This document shows, one piece after another, positions 24,121 to 33,880 of a stretch of 64,000 bases of DNA. The notes under the pieces were generated by a model. The model saw nothing but the letters and a program-made list of their open reading frames with translations. It was not told the origin of the DNA and searched no databases. The translations under genes were made by a program, and so were the position numbers. The DNA comes from CALARM01 sp040217695 (lineage in GTDB: Bacteria; Vulcanimicrobiota; SpSt-956; JAKJGF01): NCBI GenBank assembly GCA_040217695.1, contig JBEHWO010000001.1, positions 1-64,000 of the forward strand, written 5' to 3'. Position 1 is the first letter of the stretch, and every line of letters begins with the position of its first letter.

Positions 24121-26127
24121 TTATAGCTTTTCCAGATATCCCTTTACCTCTTCATTTCCGGGGGCCAGGTTGAGGGCTTTAAGAAAAGCTGCCTTTGCTT
24201 CCGTATTTTTCCCCTGGGCCATACATGTTTTCCCGAGCCATATATAGGCATCAGTATAGTCAGGATTACTGTTAACGATTTTATTCAGATTGACACCGGC
24301 ACCGTCATAATCTTTCCTGTCATATAAAATGATGGCAATACATAACTGGGCAGGAGTAAAAGCAGGATTTACCGTAAGGGCCTTTTCATATTCTTTCATG
24401 GATTCGTCATATTTACCCCGGCTGTAAAGGGCATCGCCTTTATGAAGACATGACGCCTCTTCGGAATTGCCTTTTATAGGCTTTGCGTTTTTTTCTTCCG
24501 TACTGTTTAAAATCACTTCAATTTCTTCAGGATTGTATTTCAGATTCTCCAGTTCAGCTTTTAATCTTTCAGGGGAATATTCTTTATTGACCAGCGGTTT
24601 TAAATTTTCCGTATTTATCCGTTCCGCAAGTTTTTCCACACTCTTTTCCGTTATTACACAGGTCACAGGCTGAAGAATTAAGCCGTATTCATTTGTAGAA
24701 TCGGAAGAAGCGTAATTCAGGCTTTCTTTTAATATGTCCAGAATGGATTTTGCCAGTTTGTCGGGTGTGGTACCTTCCCGTCTGGCCAGATCCGACGTTA
24801 CTGTCATGATTAATTCCCTGTTAAATGTTTCTATAACGACTTCTTTGTTCATTTTACCTACTTCCAGTTCAGACCCTTTGAGACCTTTTGCAATCATATT
24901 ATAGAGTCTTCTGGCTATTACTTCCGCTCTTTTTAAAGGTGACAGTCCTCCTGCAGTATTTTGAATCTCGAATACAGGTTCCGAATTTATTAAAATTTCT
25001 CCGAAGACAGCACCGGGAACTTTTTTCTCTCTGTAACCTACCACTATATTTATGCCATATATAATCTTTCTGGCAATAACAAAATCAGGATTGGACGGAT
25101 CCTGTTCAAGAGCTTTCTGGAAATATTTTTTCGCGTTTTCCTTATCCTTCATATTCATATAACATATGCCTGTATTATAAAAAATAGAAGCTTTTTCGTC
25201 TGAATATACAAGGGCTTTCTGGAATGTAGCCAGTGCTTCTTCATAATTACGGGAAAGCATATAAACAGATGCCAGATTATTATAAGGATTTGCAAAGGTG
25301 GGAGCTGTTTGAATGGCTTTTACATAAAGTTTTTCTGCTTCTTCCATTTTACCTTTATCAAAATAGCCGTTACCCAGATAATTCATTAAAACAGGATTCT
25401 TTGGATCAGAGGCAAGCATGCTTTCATAAAGACTTATGAATTCATCGAGTTTTCCGAGTTTTCTTGCCGTATATTCAAAATATCTGTGGGCATCAAGAAA
25501 ACCTGTATCTTTTTTAATAGAATTAAGGAAAAAACTGTAAGCTTCATCTCCCCGATTTTTTTCATATAACTGCAGGCCTGATGAAAATTTTTCAAAGGAT
25601 CCCATATTCTGTGTCGGTATAAAATAGAGATCTTTTTTAATTTCCTGTGATACGGGAGCATTGAAATATTTTGCTATTTTCAGTGAAAGATCTCCCTGAA
25701 GGGCAAAAAGATTGTCTCTGGAACCTGATACTGTCTCTTCTGCCACTACTGTTCCTTTTTTTACATCAAAAAGCTGACTCGTTATACTCACTTTGTTTCC
25801 CTCTTCTTTTAACGTGCCTGTAATAATATAGTCAGCACCGATAGTATTTCCGAGAGACTGTCCTGCAGGAGGTTCAAACTTCTGTGTTATACCCATTTCC
25901 TCCAGAACGGATCTCTGGCTTTCCCTGTCCACTACATTTATATTCTGCAGTTTATTCAGTTTGTTTACAAGTATTTCGGCAAAACCTGTACCGATAGGAG
26001 CGTTATTCCCTGTTTTACCTTCTGAATAAAAACTCAGAACAGCCAGAGTTACCTTCTGGGAAGCTATAGCGGAAGATAAGAACGTAACAAGCAGTAAGAT
26101 TGTTATAAGAAAAATTTTACCTTTCAT
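24121..26127 (-). CDS. CsgG/LpoB-like domain plus TPR exported protein
   Basis: 668 aa, signal peptide (KIFLITILLLVTFLSSAIA). Residues about 24-160 match the CsgG/FlgO/LpoB-like fold (VTLAVLSFYSEGKTG, GTGFAEILVNKLNKLQNINVVDRESQRSVLEEMG, GADYIITGTLKEEGNKVSITSQLFD). TPRs follow (about 175-340), then a unique mixed domain (about 350-540) and four C-terminal TPRs. CsgG-like proteins are periplasmic or outer-membrane lipoproteins; no lipobox is evident here. It may assemble an envelope complex with the neighbouring DUF4384-TPR protein. Start ATG with AAGGAGG. Confidence 0.82.
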   Translation of the reverse strand: MKGKIFLITILLLVTFLSSAIASQKVTLAVLSFYSEGKTGNNAPIGTGFAEILVNKLNKLQNINVVDRESQRSVLEEMGITQKFEPPAGQSLGNTIGADYIITGTLKEEGNKVSITSQLFDVKKGTVVAEETVSGSRDNLFALQGDLSLKIAKYFNAPVSQEIKKDLYFIPTQNMGSFEKFSSGLQLYEKNRGDEAYSFFLNSIKKDTGFLDAHRYFEYTARKLGKLDEFISLYESMLASDPKNPVLMNYLGNGYFDKGKMEEAEKLYVKAIQTAPTFANPYNNLASVYMLSRNYEEALATFQKALVYSDEKASIFYNTGICYMNMKDKENAKKYFQKALEQDPSNPDFVIARKIIYGINIVVGYREKKVPGAVFGEILINSEPVFEIQNTAGGLSPLKRAEVIARRLYNMIAKGLKGSELEVGKMNKEVVIETFNRELIMTVTSDLARREGTTPDKLAKSILDILKESLNYASSDSTNEYGLILQPVTCVITEKSVEKLAERINTENLKPLVNKEYSPERLKAELENLKYNPEEIEVILNSTEEKNAKPIKGNSEEASCLHKGDALYSRGKYDESMKEYEKALTVNPAFTPAQLCIAIILYDRKDYDGAGVNLNKIVNSNPDYTDAYIWLGKTCMAQGKNTEAKAAFLKALNLAPGNEEVKGYLEKL

Positions 26128-26191
26128 AAAATGGCCTCCTTCTCTTTTATTTTTTTATATGAAAATAATAAAGGCTTATCCCTTTACTATG

Positions 26192-28507
26192 TCATCTCAC
26201 AGTTTTTTTTGCATCGTCTCTTGCCTTTATAGCAGGAATAAAATGTCTGTCTATTATCAATGCACTGTTGTAACATCTAATTGCTTCCCTGTATTTCTCC
26301 ATACTATATAAAGCATTTCCCTGATTAAACCAGGCATGTTTGTTTCCAGGTTCAATCTCCAGAACTTTTTTATAATATATTATTGACTCTTCATACTGTT
26401 TCAGTGCATATAAAGCATTACCTGTGTTCATCAATGTAATAGTCTGTCGGGGCTCAATCTCTAAAGCTCTGTTATAACATTCAAGAGCTTCTTCATATTT
26501 TCCGCTATTGTATAATAAAAACCCTTTCCCATTCCATACATCGGCATATTTCGGATTAATCTTTAGAGCTTCATCGTAATATTTTATTGCTTCTTTGTAT
26601 TTCCCGTCATAATGTAAAGCAAGGCCTTTATAATAAAGAGTTTTTGCATGTTTTGTATCAAGCTTTAAAGCTCTGTCGAAACATTCAATACTTTCTTTAA
26701 TATGTTTTTGTTTCAGTAAAACCATGCCTTTACCTGTGAGTGAATCGATATCTTCCGAATCGCTTTTTAAAGCTTCATTAAAATATTCAAGAGCTGCACT
26801 GTATTTCCCCGATTTATATGACATAATTGCTTTGAAATATAAACTGCCGTCTATGTCTATATTGAATTTTTCTCTGTAATACTTGAGAGCTTCTCTGTAG
26901 TTTTTATTCTCTAATATCTTATCGTCTGCAAGTTTTTTTATGCCTTCTTTTTTTGCCTTCAGTGCGTCCTTATAGGAAGGATCTATTGTTAAAGCTTTAT
27001 CATAACAGGAAAAACCTTCTTTGTAATTTTCCTGCTCCATAAGTTCATCACCCTGTTTTTTCAGGGCTTCTTTTTTCCCTTTCAGACAATCTTCATAAGA
27101 ACTTTCTATGTTCAGAGCTTCATCGTAACATGCAATACCTTCTTTATAATTTTTATTTTTTACAAATTCATCTCCATATTTCTTCAGCGCTTCTTTTTTT
27201 AGATTTAAAACATCTCTGTTATTTTTATCAATATCTAAAGAAGCATTATAACAACGTATGGCATCTTTATAATTTCCACTTTTAAAATATTTGCTTCCCA
27301 GTTGTATCAGTGCTTCTTTTTTTTTATACAGAGCCTGAGACCAGTCAGGCACTGCAGTCAGAGCTTTATCAAAATACTGAATGGCATTTTCATATTCGTC
27401 TTTGCTCAGAAAGTTTTTACCTGTTTCATAATATTTTGCTCCGGGATTTTTCTGCAACCAGAAAATTATTCCCATAACTGCAATGACGGTGAGAAAAATT
27501 AACATAATTTTATGTCTGAATTCACGGGATTTCTTTACAGGTTTTTTCGGTTTTTCAGTTACGGCCGGTACATCAGCAGTTTTCTTTTTACCATGGATTT
27601 TCTCTTTTTTCTCATAGACGAGTTTCTGAAGAACTTCCTTCATTTCTCCCGCACTTTTATAGCGGTTAACAGCTTCCATTTCAAGAGATTTCATGACAAT
27701 CTTTTCTGTTTCTTCCGAAACAGAAGGATTAAGGGTTCTTACCGGTTCGAAACTGAAGGGTGCTTCCGGCTTTCTCCCTGTCAGGAGACAGTGCATGGTG
27801 GCACCCAGCGAGTAAAGATCTGTTCTCAGTTCAGGTTTGCCCTGAAATAATTCCATAGGTGCATATGCATAGGTTCCTGCAGTGGTTTTAGTAGAATCAC
27901 TGTCAGGGTTAATGGTTCGTGCAAGGCCGAAATCTATAAGAACCAGTCTGTTGTCGGAATCTTTAAGCATAATATTTGCAGGTTTTAAATCCCTGTATAT
28001 TATCGGAGGTGACTGGCTGTGCAGGTATTCCAGTATGTCGAGTATTTGAATTGCCCAGTCTATTACGGTATCTTCCGGAATGGCTTCACCATTATAGCTT
28101 TCCAGTATGGATTTCAGATCCTTACCTTCTATATAATCCATTACAAGGTAATAACGGCCGTTTTCTATAAAATAGTCTTTCACCCTGGGAAGTCCTCCAT
28201 GTTTCAGGTTATGGAGGATATTTGCTTCTATTTTAAATCTCTCTATGTAATACTTCTGCTGATCTTTATCATAGGTAAGACTCAGCATCTCTTTAACGGC
28301 ACAGGGAGTTTTTTCAAATCTGTTATCCAGTGCTTTATAAACAGATCCCATACCGCCCCGTTTTAAAAGTTTTATTATTTCATATCTTCCGTCCAGGAGT
28401 GAACCTGTTTTGAGATTGTCTGTAGTAAGACTTATTTCTCCGCCGCATATATGGCACAGATCTCCTGTAGCATTATGTTCCTGGCCGCATCTTATACAGT
28501 TTGACAC
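26192..28507 (-). CDS. Membrane Ser/Thr protein kinase with zinc ribbon and TPR sensor region
   Basis: 771 aa from GTG 28507 (AAGGTGAT upstream). Order: zinc ribbon (CIRCG 4-8, CHICGG 18-23), Hanks-type kinase domain (about 40-310; Gly loop KRGGMGSVYK, Lys72 in CAVKEM, YRDLKPANIM 171-180, DFG 192-194, YAPMELFQG), one transmembrane helix (about 330-350, IMLIFLTVIAVMGIIFWL) and about eleven TPRs outside. The HRD His is Tyr, as is common in this subfamily. The TPR ectodomain probably senses envelope partners such as the TPR proteins encoded next to it. Substrates are unknown. Confidence 0.92.
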   Translation of the reverse strand: MSNCIRCGQEHNATGDLCHICGGEISLTTDNLKTGSLLDGRYEIIKLLKRGGMGSVYKALDNRFEKTPCAVKEMLSLTYDKDQQKYYIERFKIEANILHNLKHGGLPRVKDYFIENGRYYLVMDYIEGKDLKSILESYNGEAIPEDTVIDWAIQILDILEYLHSQSPPIIYRDLKPANIMLKDSDNRLVLIDFGLARTINPDSDSTKTTAGTYAYAPMELFQGKPELRTDLYSLGATMHCLLTGRKPEAPFSFEPVRTLNPSVSEETEKIVMKSLEMEAVNRYKSAGEMKEVLQKLVYEKKEKIHGKKKTADVPAVTEKPKKPVKKSREFRHKIMLIFLTVIAVMGIIFWLQKNPGAKYYETGKNFLSKDEYENAIQYFDKALTAVPDWSQALYKKKEALIQLGSKYFKSGNYKDAIRCYNASLDIDKNNRDVLNLKKEALKKYGDEFVKNKNYKEGIACYDEALNIESSYEDCLKGKKEALKKQGDELMEQENYKEGFSCYDKALTIDPSYKDALKAKKEGIKKLADDKILENKNYREALKYYREKFNIDIDGSLYFKAIMSYKSGKYSAALEYFNEALKSDSEDIDSLTGKGMVLLKQKHIKESIECFDRALKLDTKHAKTLYYKGLALHYDGKYKEAIKYYDEALKINPKYADVWNGKGFLLYNSGKYEEALECYNRALEIEPRQTITLMNTGNALYALKQYEESIIYYKKVLEIEPGNKHAWFNQGNALYSMEKYREAIRCYNSALIIDRHFIPAIKARDDAKKTVR

Positions 28508-28520
28508 TTTATCACCTTAA

Positions 28521-28876
28521 TCGTGACGCGTGACGCGTGACGCGTGACGCGAGGATACTGATCGTTCTAATAATCTGCCAGAGATATTTTTCTTACAGTC
28601 CTTATTACTGTAACAGGTAAGGAACGATAATTAAATAACTGTCTCAAATATATTAAATCGTGACGCGTAACGCGTAACACGTCACGCGAGGAAAGAGACA
28701 ATTAATAAAATTCTATTCCTAAATTCGTAACCATTTATGAATTATTTTATATGAGAATCGTAATTCGTAACGCGTTACGGGAGGAACAAATTCTCATAAT
28801 TCGTTGTGACCGAACCGGCCATGGTTGTTAGTGAGTAGTGAGCGGGTTTTATACTCACTGCTCACTATTCACTATT
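28521..28876. repeat. 368-bp gap filled by four heptad elements
   Basis: Arrays at 28521-28553 (CGTGACG x4 then CGAGG), 28661-28691, 28759-28786 and a GTGAGTA/CACTATT hairpin at 28834-28876. The third is framed by ATGAGAAT / ATTCTCAT and followed by TTCGTTGTGACCGAACCGGCCATG. That frame recurs at 59557-59640, and its tail at about 41488-41515. No gene is seen. Confidence 0.75.
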
Positions 28877-29508
28877 TAAAAATTTTTCGCTTTTTCTTTT
28901 GCCTTTTCTGTAAGAGAAGAAACTTTTTCTTCTGCCACCTGAGGGCCTGCCATAAGGGTTGGTTCCACGAGTATGGCGCTCATGTCGGTAAATCCCATAA
29001 AGGCAAAGATCGTTTTCAGATACGTCGTTTGATGGTCGAAAGCTACAGCAGGTGTTCCTTCCGGATATTCACCGCCGCGGGCAAGAATAAATATGACAGG
29101 TTTACCTGTTACAAGCCCTGTATAGCCTTTTTCGGGATCATATGAGAAGGTAAATCCCGGCTGAGAGATAATATCTATATAATGTTTCAGTCTGTACGGA
29201 ATACCAAAATTCCACATTGGAACAGATAAAACAACTTTATCTGCCGACTTGAATTGTTCTATGGTCTTAACAACATTGTTCCATGCAAGTTTTTCTTCTT
29301 CATTGTGCGGTTTACCGCCCATAATTTTATATTTCCCCGATGCAGCTGTAGCATCAAAAGGCGGAAGGTCTGTTTTCCATAAATCCAGTGTTTCTACCGT
29401 ATCACCGGGATGTGCTTCTTTATATGCATCGAGAAATACTTTTGCAATTTTGTTTGAATAGGAACGTTCTTCTCCAGGACTTGATTTAATATAAAGTACT
29501 TTAGCCAT
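28876..29508 (-). CDS. azoR: FMN-dependent NADH-azoreductase / quinone reductase
   Basis: 210 aa. The flavodoxin-like fold is clear: KVLYIKSSPGEERSYSNK N-terminal phosphate loop, VPMWNFGIPYRLKHYIDIISQPGFTFSY (family signature), and ILARGGEY. It reduces quinones or azo compounds with NADH in the cytosol and may protect against electrophiles. The start is placed at ATG 29508, with GAGGAGG seven bases upstream. The open frame extends 23 codons further, but only through a heptad array (CVTRN...), with no ribosome site. Confidence 0.92.
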   Translation of the reverse strand: MAKVLYIKSSPGEERSYSNKIAKVFLDAYKEAHPGDTVETLDLWKTDLPPFDATAASGKYKIMGGKPHNEEEKLAWNNVVKTIEQFKSADKVVLSVPMWNFGIPYRLKHYIDIISQPGFTFSYDPEKGYTGLVTGKPVIFILARGGEYPEGTPAVAFDHQTTYLKTIFAFMGFTDMSAILVEPTLMAGPQVAEEKVSSLTEKAKEKAKNF

Positions 29509-29531
29509 AACATTTCCTCCTCTGGTAAAAT

Positions 29532-29562
29532 TACGCGTGACGCATGACGCGTGACGTGGGGA
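29532..29562. repeat. Heptad array upstream of azoreductase
   Basis: CGTGACG, CATGACG, CGTGACG, then GTGGGG, directly 5' to the azoreductase ribosome-binding site. Confidence 0.65.
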
Positions 29563-29674
29563 ACAGACTGCGGACAACTATATAATATTTCTAAAAAATA
29601 ACTTTAAATTCCTTCTTTCTGTTAAAGTATTTATCTTTTCATAAATGGACCGGTGTTATTGAGGTGATCATAAA

Positions 29675-29838
29675 TACTGAGGTGAGCATAAATAATAAAT
29701 ATATGCTCCCGTCACGCGTTACGCGTAACGCGTGACGGGAGGAAGACCTTTATTAAATGCTTATGCTCAGGTCAGTAATACATATATGCTCCCGTGACGG
29801 GAGGAAAACTTTTATTACATGCTTATGTTCAGGTCATT
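29675..29838. repeat. Palindromic element with perfect 36-bp core, plus tandem collapsed copy
   Basis: The first unit spans 29675-29777. Its ends TACTGAGGTGAGCATAA and TTATGCTCAGGTCAGTA are inverted repeats matching at 15 of 17 positions. The core 29706-29741 is a perfect 36-bp palindrome of heptads flanked by CTCCC/GGGAG. The second unit (to 29838) repeats the right arm but has one heptad only (CTCCCGTGACGGGAG, 29789-29803). Confidence 0.85.
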
Positions 29839-29847
29839 AATAAAAAA

Positions 29848-29876
29848 TTGCTACCGGTTTTTATATATGTTATAAT
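29848..29876 (+). promoter_or_regulatory. Sigma-70-like promoter for the hybrid kinase
   Basis: TTGCTA and TATAAT with a 17-base spacer, about 190 bases ahead of the kinase start. A CGTNACG array lies between, in the predicted leader. Confidence 0.65.
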
Positions 29877-29992
29877 TTAAAGGTATAGGAATTTTCATTT
29901 TTAATGACTTAAAGTAAAGGTTTAGATGAAAATTATTTAGAAGCGGTTTATCTAAATAATTTAAATGTCTGTTTCATAGTTCAGGAAGCCTC

Positions 29993-30023
29993 GCGTCACG
30001 CGTCACCCGTCACGCGTCACGAA
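29993..30023. repeat. Heptad array in the hybrid kinase leader
   Basis: CTCGCGTCACG, CGTCACC, CGTCACG, CGTCACG; transcribed if the 29848 promoter is used. Confidence 0.7.
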
Positions 30024-30098
30024 TCTTCAAGTTCCGTTCATTGACCATGAAAGGAAGTTATTATACTGATTAACAAAGAGATTTTTCGAGATATTTTC

Positions 30099-31949
30099 AT
30101 GCATGCAGGTATTGCCATGGTTCTTATCGATAAACATGGTTATATACTGGATGTCAACCTTATTATAAATAAAGCAGTGAGCTATACCAGGGAAGATCTG
30201 ATTCAGAAGCATTTTTCCGATTTCATATATCCCGAAGATTTACCTGAGAGTTTAAAATGGTTTGAACAAATTGTTTCGCAGAAAATTACCGTCTCGCCTC
30301 CTGTGGAAAAACGTTATATCGGAAAAGACGGAACCACTACATGGGGACGCAATGTTTATTCGGCAGTAAATGATTCGGAAGGGAATTTACAGGTAGTTGT
30401 CAGTACAATAGAAAATATTACCGAAAAGAAACAGGCACAGGAAGAATTACAGGGAGCAAAAGATTTTCTGGATAAAATTATCAATTGTATTGCCGATCCC
30501 ATATTTGTAAAAGACAGTAACCACAGATGGAGAGTGGTAAATGATGCCTACTGTACACTTGTAGGACGGAGCCGTGAAGAATTAACCGGTAAATCCGATT
30601 ATGATTTTTTTGCAAAAAACGAGTCAGATGTTTTCTGGGAAAAGGATGAACTCGTTCTCAGGACAAAAGAGGAAAATTATAATGAAGAAGATTTTACCGA
30701 TGCAGCCGGTGTTTACCATCTTATAGCCACCAAAAAAACATGTTATACAGATAAAAAAGGACACGATTTTATAGTCGGAATTATAAGGGATATTACAGAA
30801 AGCAAAAAAGAAGAGAAAGAATTACTCAGGATAGAAAAGCTTGAATCTCTCGGGATTCTTGCGGGAGGCATAGCCCATGATTTCAATAATATTCTGACTG
30901 CCATACTGGGTAATATTTCTCTTGCAGAAATAATGCTCGATAGCGATGAAAAGGACTCTGTCATGGAAGTGCTTGCTATGGCACAGGAGGCATCCCTTCG
31001 TGCCAAAGATTTAACCAGACAGTTATTAACTTTTTCCAGAGGGGGAGCACCTGTAAAAAAGACAGGCTCAATTGCCCAGCTGCTAAAAGAAATAACCTAT
31101 TTTTCTCTTCAGGGTTCAAATGTGAGATGTGAATTTACTATTCCCGGTAATATATGGACAGTTGAAATGGATGAGGAACAGATAGGCCAGGCAGTGCAAA
31201 ATCTGGTTATCAATGCAGATCAGTCCATGCCCGGAGGGGGTATAATAAGAATATTTACAGAAAATATAATTCTAAAAGAAGAACATGAACTTCCTCTAAA
31301 ACCGGGCAGGTATGTCAAGATTTCCATAAAAGATAGCGGTTCAGGTATAGCAAAAGAATATCTCACAAAAATATTTGACCCGTATTTTACTACAAAGCAA
31401 AAAGGAAGCGGACTCGGACTGGCAACAACTTATTCTATAATAAAACGCCATCACGGGCATATTACGGTAGAATCCAGGATGGGAGAAGGAACGATTTTCT
31501 CTTTCTTCCTTCCTGCATCTGAAAAAGATTTTGAAGCAGAAGAAATTAAACATCCTTTAAAAAGTCATGGAAAGATCCTTGTAATGGACGATGATGAAAT
31601 GATAAGACGCCTTATGCCTTTACTCCTGCCAAGACTGGGCTATGAAGTGGAACTGGCGGCAGACGGACAGGAAGCTATTAATTTATATCAGAAAGCCAGA
31701 TGCTCTGCCAGACCTTTTGACCTGGTAATAATGGATTTAACCATACCCGGCGGCATGGGCGGAAAAGAAACTATAGAGAAACTCCTTTCCCTGGATCCGT
31801 CGGTAAAAGCTATTGTGTCGAGCGGTTATTCCAATGACCCCGTAATGGCAGATTACAGAGACTATGGTTTTAAATCAGTTATTACAAAACCTTATAATGT
31901 AAATAATCTCGGTGAGATATTATATAAGGTGTTGCATGAAACGGCGTGA
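30099..31949 (+). CDS. Cytosolic PAS-PAS hybrid histidine kinase with receiver domain
   Basis: 616 aa from ATG 30099. PAS1 (about 1-110, VLIDKHGYILDVNLIINKAV), PAS2 (about 125-240, DPIFVKDSNHRWRVVNDAY), HisKA with phospho-acceptor His260 in GGIAHDFNNILTAI, HATPase_c (NLVINADQSM, KDSGSGI, GSGLGLATTYSI) and a C-terminal receiver (Asp546 in VIMDLTIPGG). No membrane segment. The PAS fold seems to continue upstream in frame (INKEIFRDIF), where AAGGAAG stands before possible non-ATG starts (ATT 30060/30069, CTG 30066). The true start may therefore be about 10-13 codons earlier. No output partner is adjacent. Confidence 0.9.
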   Translation: MHAGIAMVLIDKHGYILDVNLIINKAVSYTREDLIQKHFSDFIYPEDLPESLKWFEQIVSQKITVSPPVEKRYIGKDGTTTWGRNVYSAVNDSEGNLQVVVSTIENITEKKQAQEELQGAKDFLDKIINCIADPIFVKDSNHRWRVVNDAYCTLVGRSREELTGKSDYDFFAKNESDVFWEKDELVLRTKEENYNEEDFTDAAGVYHLIATKKTCYTDKKGHDFIVGIIRDITESKKEEKELLRIEKLESLGILAGGIAHDFNNILTAILGNISLAEIMLDSDEKDSVMEVLAMAQEASLRAKDLTRQLLTFSRGGAPVKKTGSIAQLLKEITYFSLQGSNVRCEFTIPGNIWTVEMDEEQIGQAVQNLVINADQSMPGGGIIRIFTENIILKEEHELPLKPGRYVKISIKDSGSGIAKEYLTKIFDPYFTTKQKGSGLGLATTYSIIKRHHGHITVESRMGEGTIFSFFLPASEKDFEAEEIKHPLKSHGKILVMDDDEMIRRLMPLLLPRLGYEVELAADGQEAINLYQKARCSARPFDLVIMDLTIPGGMGGKETIEKLLSLDPSVKAIVSSGYSNDPVMADYRDYGFKSVITKPYNVNNLGEILYKVLHETA

Positions 31950-32040
31950 TGCGTAATGCGTAATGCGTATTTAATTGCAGGGCGTTTAATTAAACGCCCC
32001 GGCTCCCGACTCCCGGCTCACGACTCACGACTCACGACAA
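31942..32040. repeat. Composite repeat: heptads, PacI-type hairpin, heptads
   Basis: CGTGATG/CGTAATG units, then the fully palindromic GGGCGTTTAATTAAACGCCC (31980-31999), then CGGCTCC/CGACTCC/CGGCTCA/CGACTCA units. It lies between convergent genes, where the hairpin may also terminate transcription. The same plan occurs at 54543-54786. Confidence 0.8.
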
Positions 32041-33880
32041 GACATTGATAGGGCTCAAGTTCCCTCTGAAAGAATCCCTCCTCGATTTTACAGATTTCTT
32101 CCGAGAAAAATTCCTTATATACTCCCTCTGTTTTTCCCACCTGCCACAGAGGAATTTTTACGGATTTTTTTTCATTGTTATTATTTATGACAACAAATAT
32201 AACACTATCACCGAAAATTCTTGCATAGGAAAAGATTTCGTCTTCATCGTGAAGTATTTTAAACCCTCCTCTTTTTAATACGGAAGAGGATTTGCGCAGT
32301 TTGATAAGTTTCTTATAAAGAGTCATTATGTCATGATCCCACAGTTTTTCATTCCATTCCATACATTTACGGACTTCATATTCCTTTATGCCCTTCATGC
32401 CTGTTTCATCACCGTAATAAATACATGGCACGCCGGGCCAGGTGAAAAGTAATACAAGACCGATTTTGAATTTATGAAAATCTTCTCCTACGAGAGAGTA
32501 AAATCTTGGCAGGTCATGACAGTCAAGCAGATTGAACATGGAGAGTTTTACATCAAAGGGAAGAAGAGATGTGAAATTCTCTATGTTCCGGGAAAGATCT
32601 TCAGATGTAAAATTTATCTGTCTGAACTCTTTTTTAACTCTCTCTTTTTTTGTAAGCCATTTAAGGACAGGAAAGAGAAAACCCTGGTAATTCATTGTTC
32701 CGTCAAGCATGTCACCCTGAAGAAGTTCTGAGGGGTCAAAAAAATGTTCTCCCATTATATAAGAATCTTCTTTTGTATCTTTACAGGATTTTCTCATTTC
32801 CCTGTAAATATCTCTAAAGCCCTGGTAATCATCCTGCCGTCCGAGCATATTTGCCACATCCAGACGCCATCCGTCTATATTATAGGGAGATTTCATCCAG
32901 AAATTCATAACAGAAGAAGGAGATTTATAGATTTCCTGCCTCAGTCTTTCGGATTTATAATTAAGTTTCGGAAGGGTTTTGACTCCGAGCCATGCATGGT
33001 AATCATCTTTTTTATCATAAAAGGTAAAATACTCTCTGTAAGGAGATGACCGATCTCTGTATGCTCCCGTATTATCAGGGTAAAATCCCGCTTTGTTAAA
33101 CCAGTAATGGGAAATGCCTGTATGGTTGAATACTCCGTCAAGTATTATTTTAATGCCATTTTCATGGAGAAGAGAGACAAGTTCGGCAAATTCTTCGTTT
33201 GTCCCTGTATGGGGATCTATAAGTTTATAATCCTGTGTGTCATATTTATGATTTGAAGGAGACAGAAAAACAGGATTCAGATAGAGAGCATTTATACCCA
33301 GTTCTTTGAGATATGGTATTTTCTCTTTTATCCCTGCAAGGTCTCCTCCGAAGAAATCCATATGTCCTCCGTGATGATAATCTTTCGGATTTTCACCCCA
33401 TGAACAGGCTTTTGAACTTTTCCCGCAATAAGTATATTCTCCGTTCTTTACTCTGGTAGAAGGGTTTCCGTCACAGAACCTGTCGGGAAATATCTGGTAA
33501 AATACACTTTCCGTAACCCATTCTGGCGTCTTAAAATTCCTTATGAATTTGAAATCCGTAATATCAGGAGGAACAGCTCTGCTCAACCCCTTATGGGAAA
33601 ACCAGAACATATCATTTTTACAAAAAATGAGAAATCTGTAATTAACAAAATCACATTTTATATCAATCTTACCTGTATAAAGATCAAAAAAGCCTTTAGT
33701 GACATCTTTTTTCATTTCCGTCAGTTTCTGTTCTCCGTCGGGAGAGGTTCTGACATATATTTCTTCTATATCTTCATTTTTATGGACAACAAGTTTTATC
33801 TGAAGTTTATTCTCAGAATATTTAAGGAAATATTCCGAGCCATCTGTATATAAAGTCTTTTTCCAGTCAAATTCAGTCAT
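32018..33880 (-). CDS. GH13 alpha-glycosidase (neopullulanase/cyclomaltodextrinase-like)
   Basis: 620 aa. The N-terminal domain (about 1-115) is a CBM34-like beta-sandwich; the catalytic barrel begins at WVTESVFYQIFPDRFCDGN. GH13 regions are clear: DGVFNHTG (248-255), GWRLDVANM with nucleophile Asp341, MGEHF with acid/base Glu378, and LLDCHD with Asp456. It probably hydrolyses alpha-1,4/1,6 oligosaccharides in the cytosol (no signal peptide). Its ATG overlaps the end of the butyrate kinase gene by eight bases with no separate Shine-Dalgarno, so it depends on translational coupling. Confidence 0.92.
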   Translation of the reverse strand: MTEFDWKKTLYTDGSEYFLKYSENKLQIKLVVHKNEDIEEIYVRTSPDGEQKLTEMKKDVTKGFFDLYTGKIDIKCDFVNYRFLIFCKNDMFWFSHKGLSRAVPPDITDFKFIRNFKTPEWVTESVFYQIFPDRFCDGNPSTRVKNGEYTYCGKSSKACSWGENPKDYHHGGHMDFFGGDLAGIKEKIPYLKELGINALYLNPVFLSPSNHKYDTQDYKLIDPHTGTNEEFAELVSLLHENGIKIILDGVFNHTGISHYWFNKAGFYPDNTGAYRDRSSPYREYFTFYDKKDDYHAWLGVKTLPKLNYKSERLRQEIYKSPSSVMNFWMKSPYNIDGWRLDVANMLGRQDDYQGFRDIYREMRKSCKDTKEDSYIMGEHFFDPSELLQGDMLDGTMNYQGFLFPVLKWLTKKERVKKEFRQINFTSEDLSRNIENFTSLLPFDVKLSMFNLLDCHDLPRFYSLVGEDFHKFKIGLVLLFTWPGVPCIYYGDETGMKGIKEYEVRKCMEWNEKLWDHDIMTLYKKLIKLRKSSSVLKRGGFKILHDEDEIFSYARIFGDSVIFVVINNNNEKKSVKIPLWQVGKTEGVYKEFFSEEICKIEEGFFQRELEPYQCLVVSRES

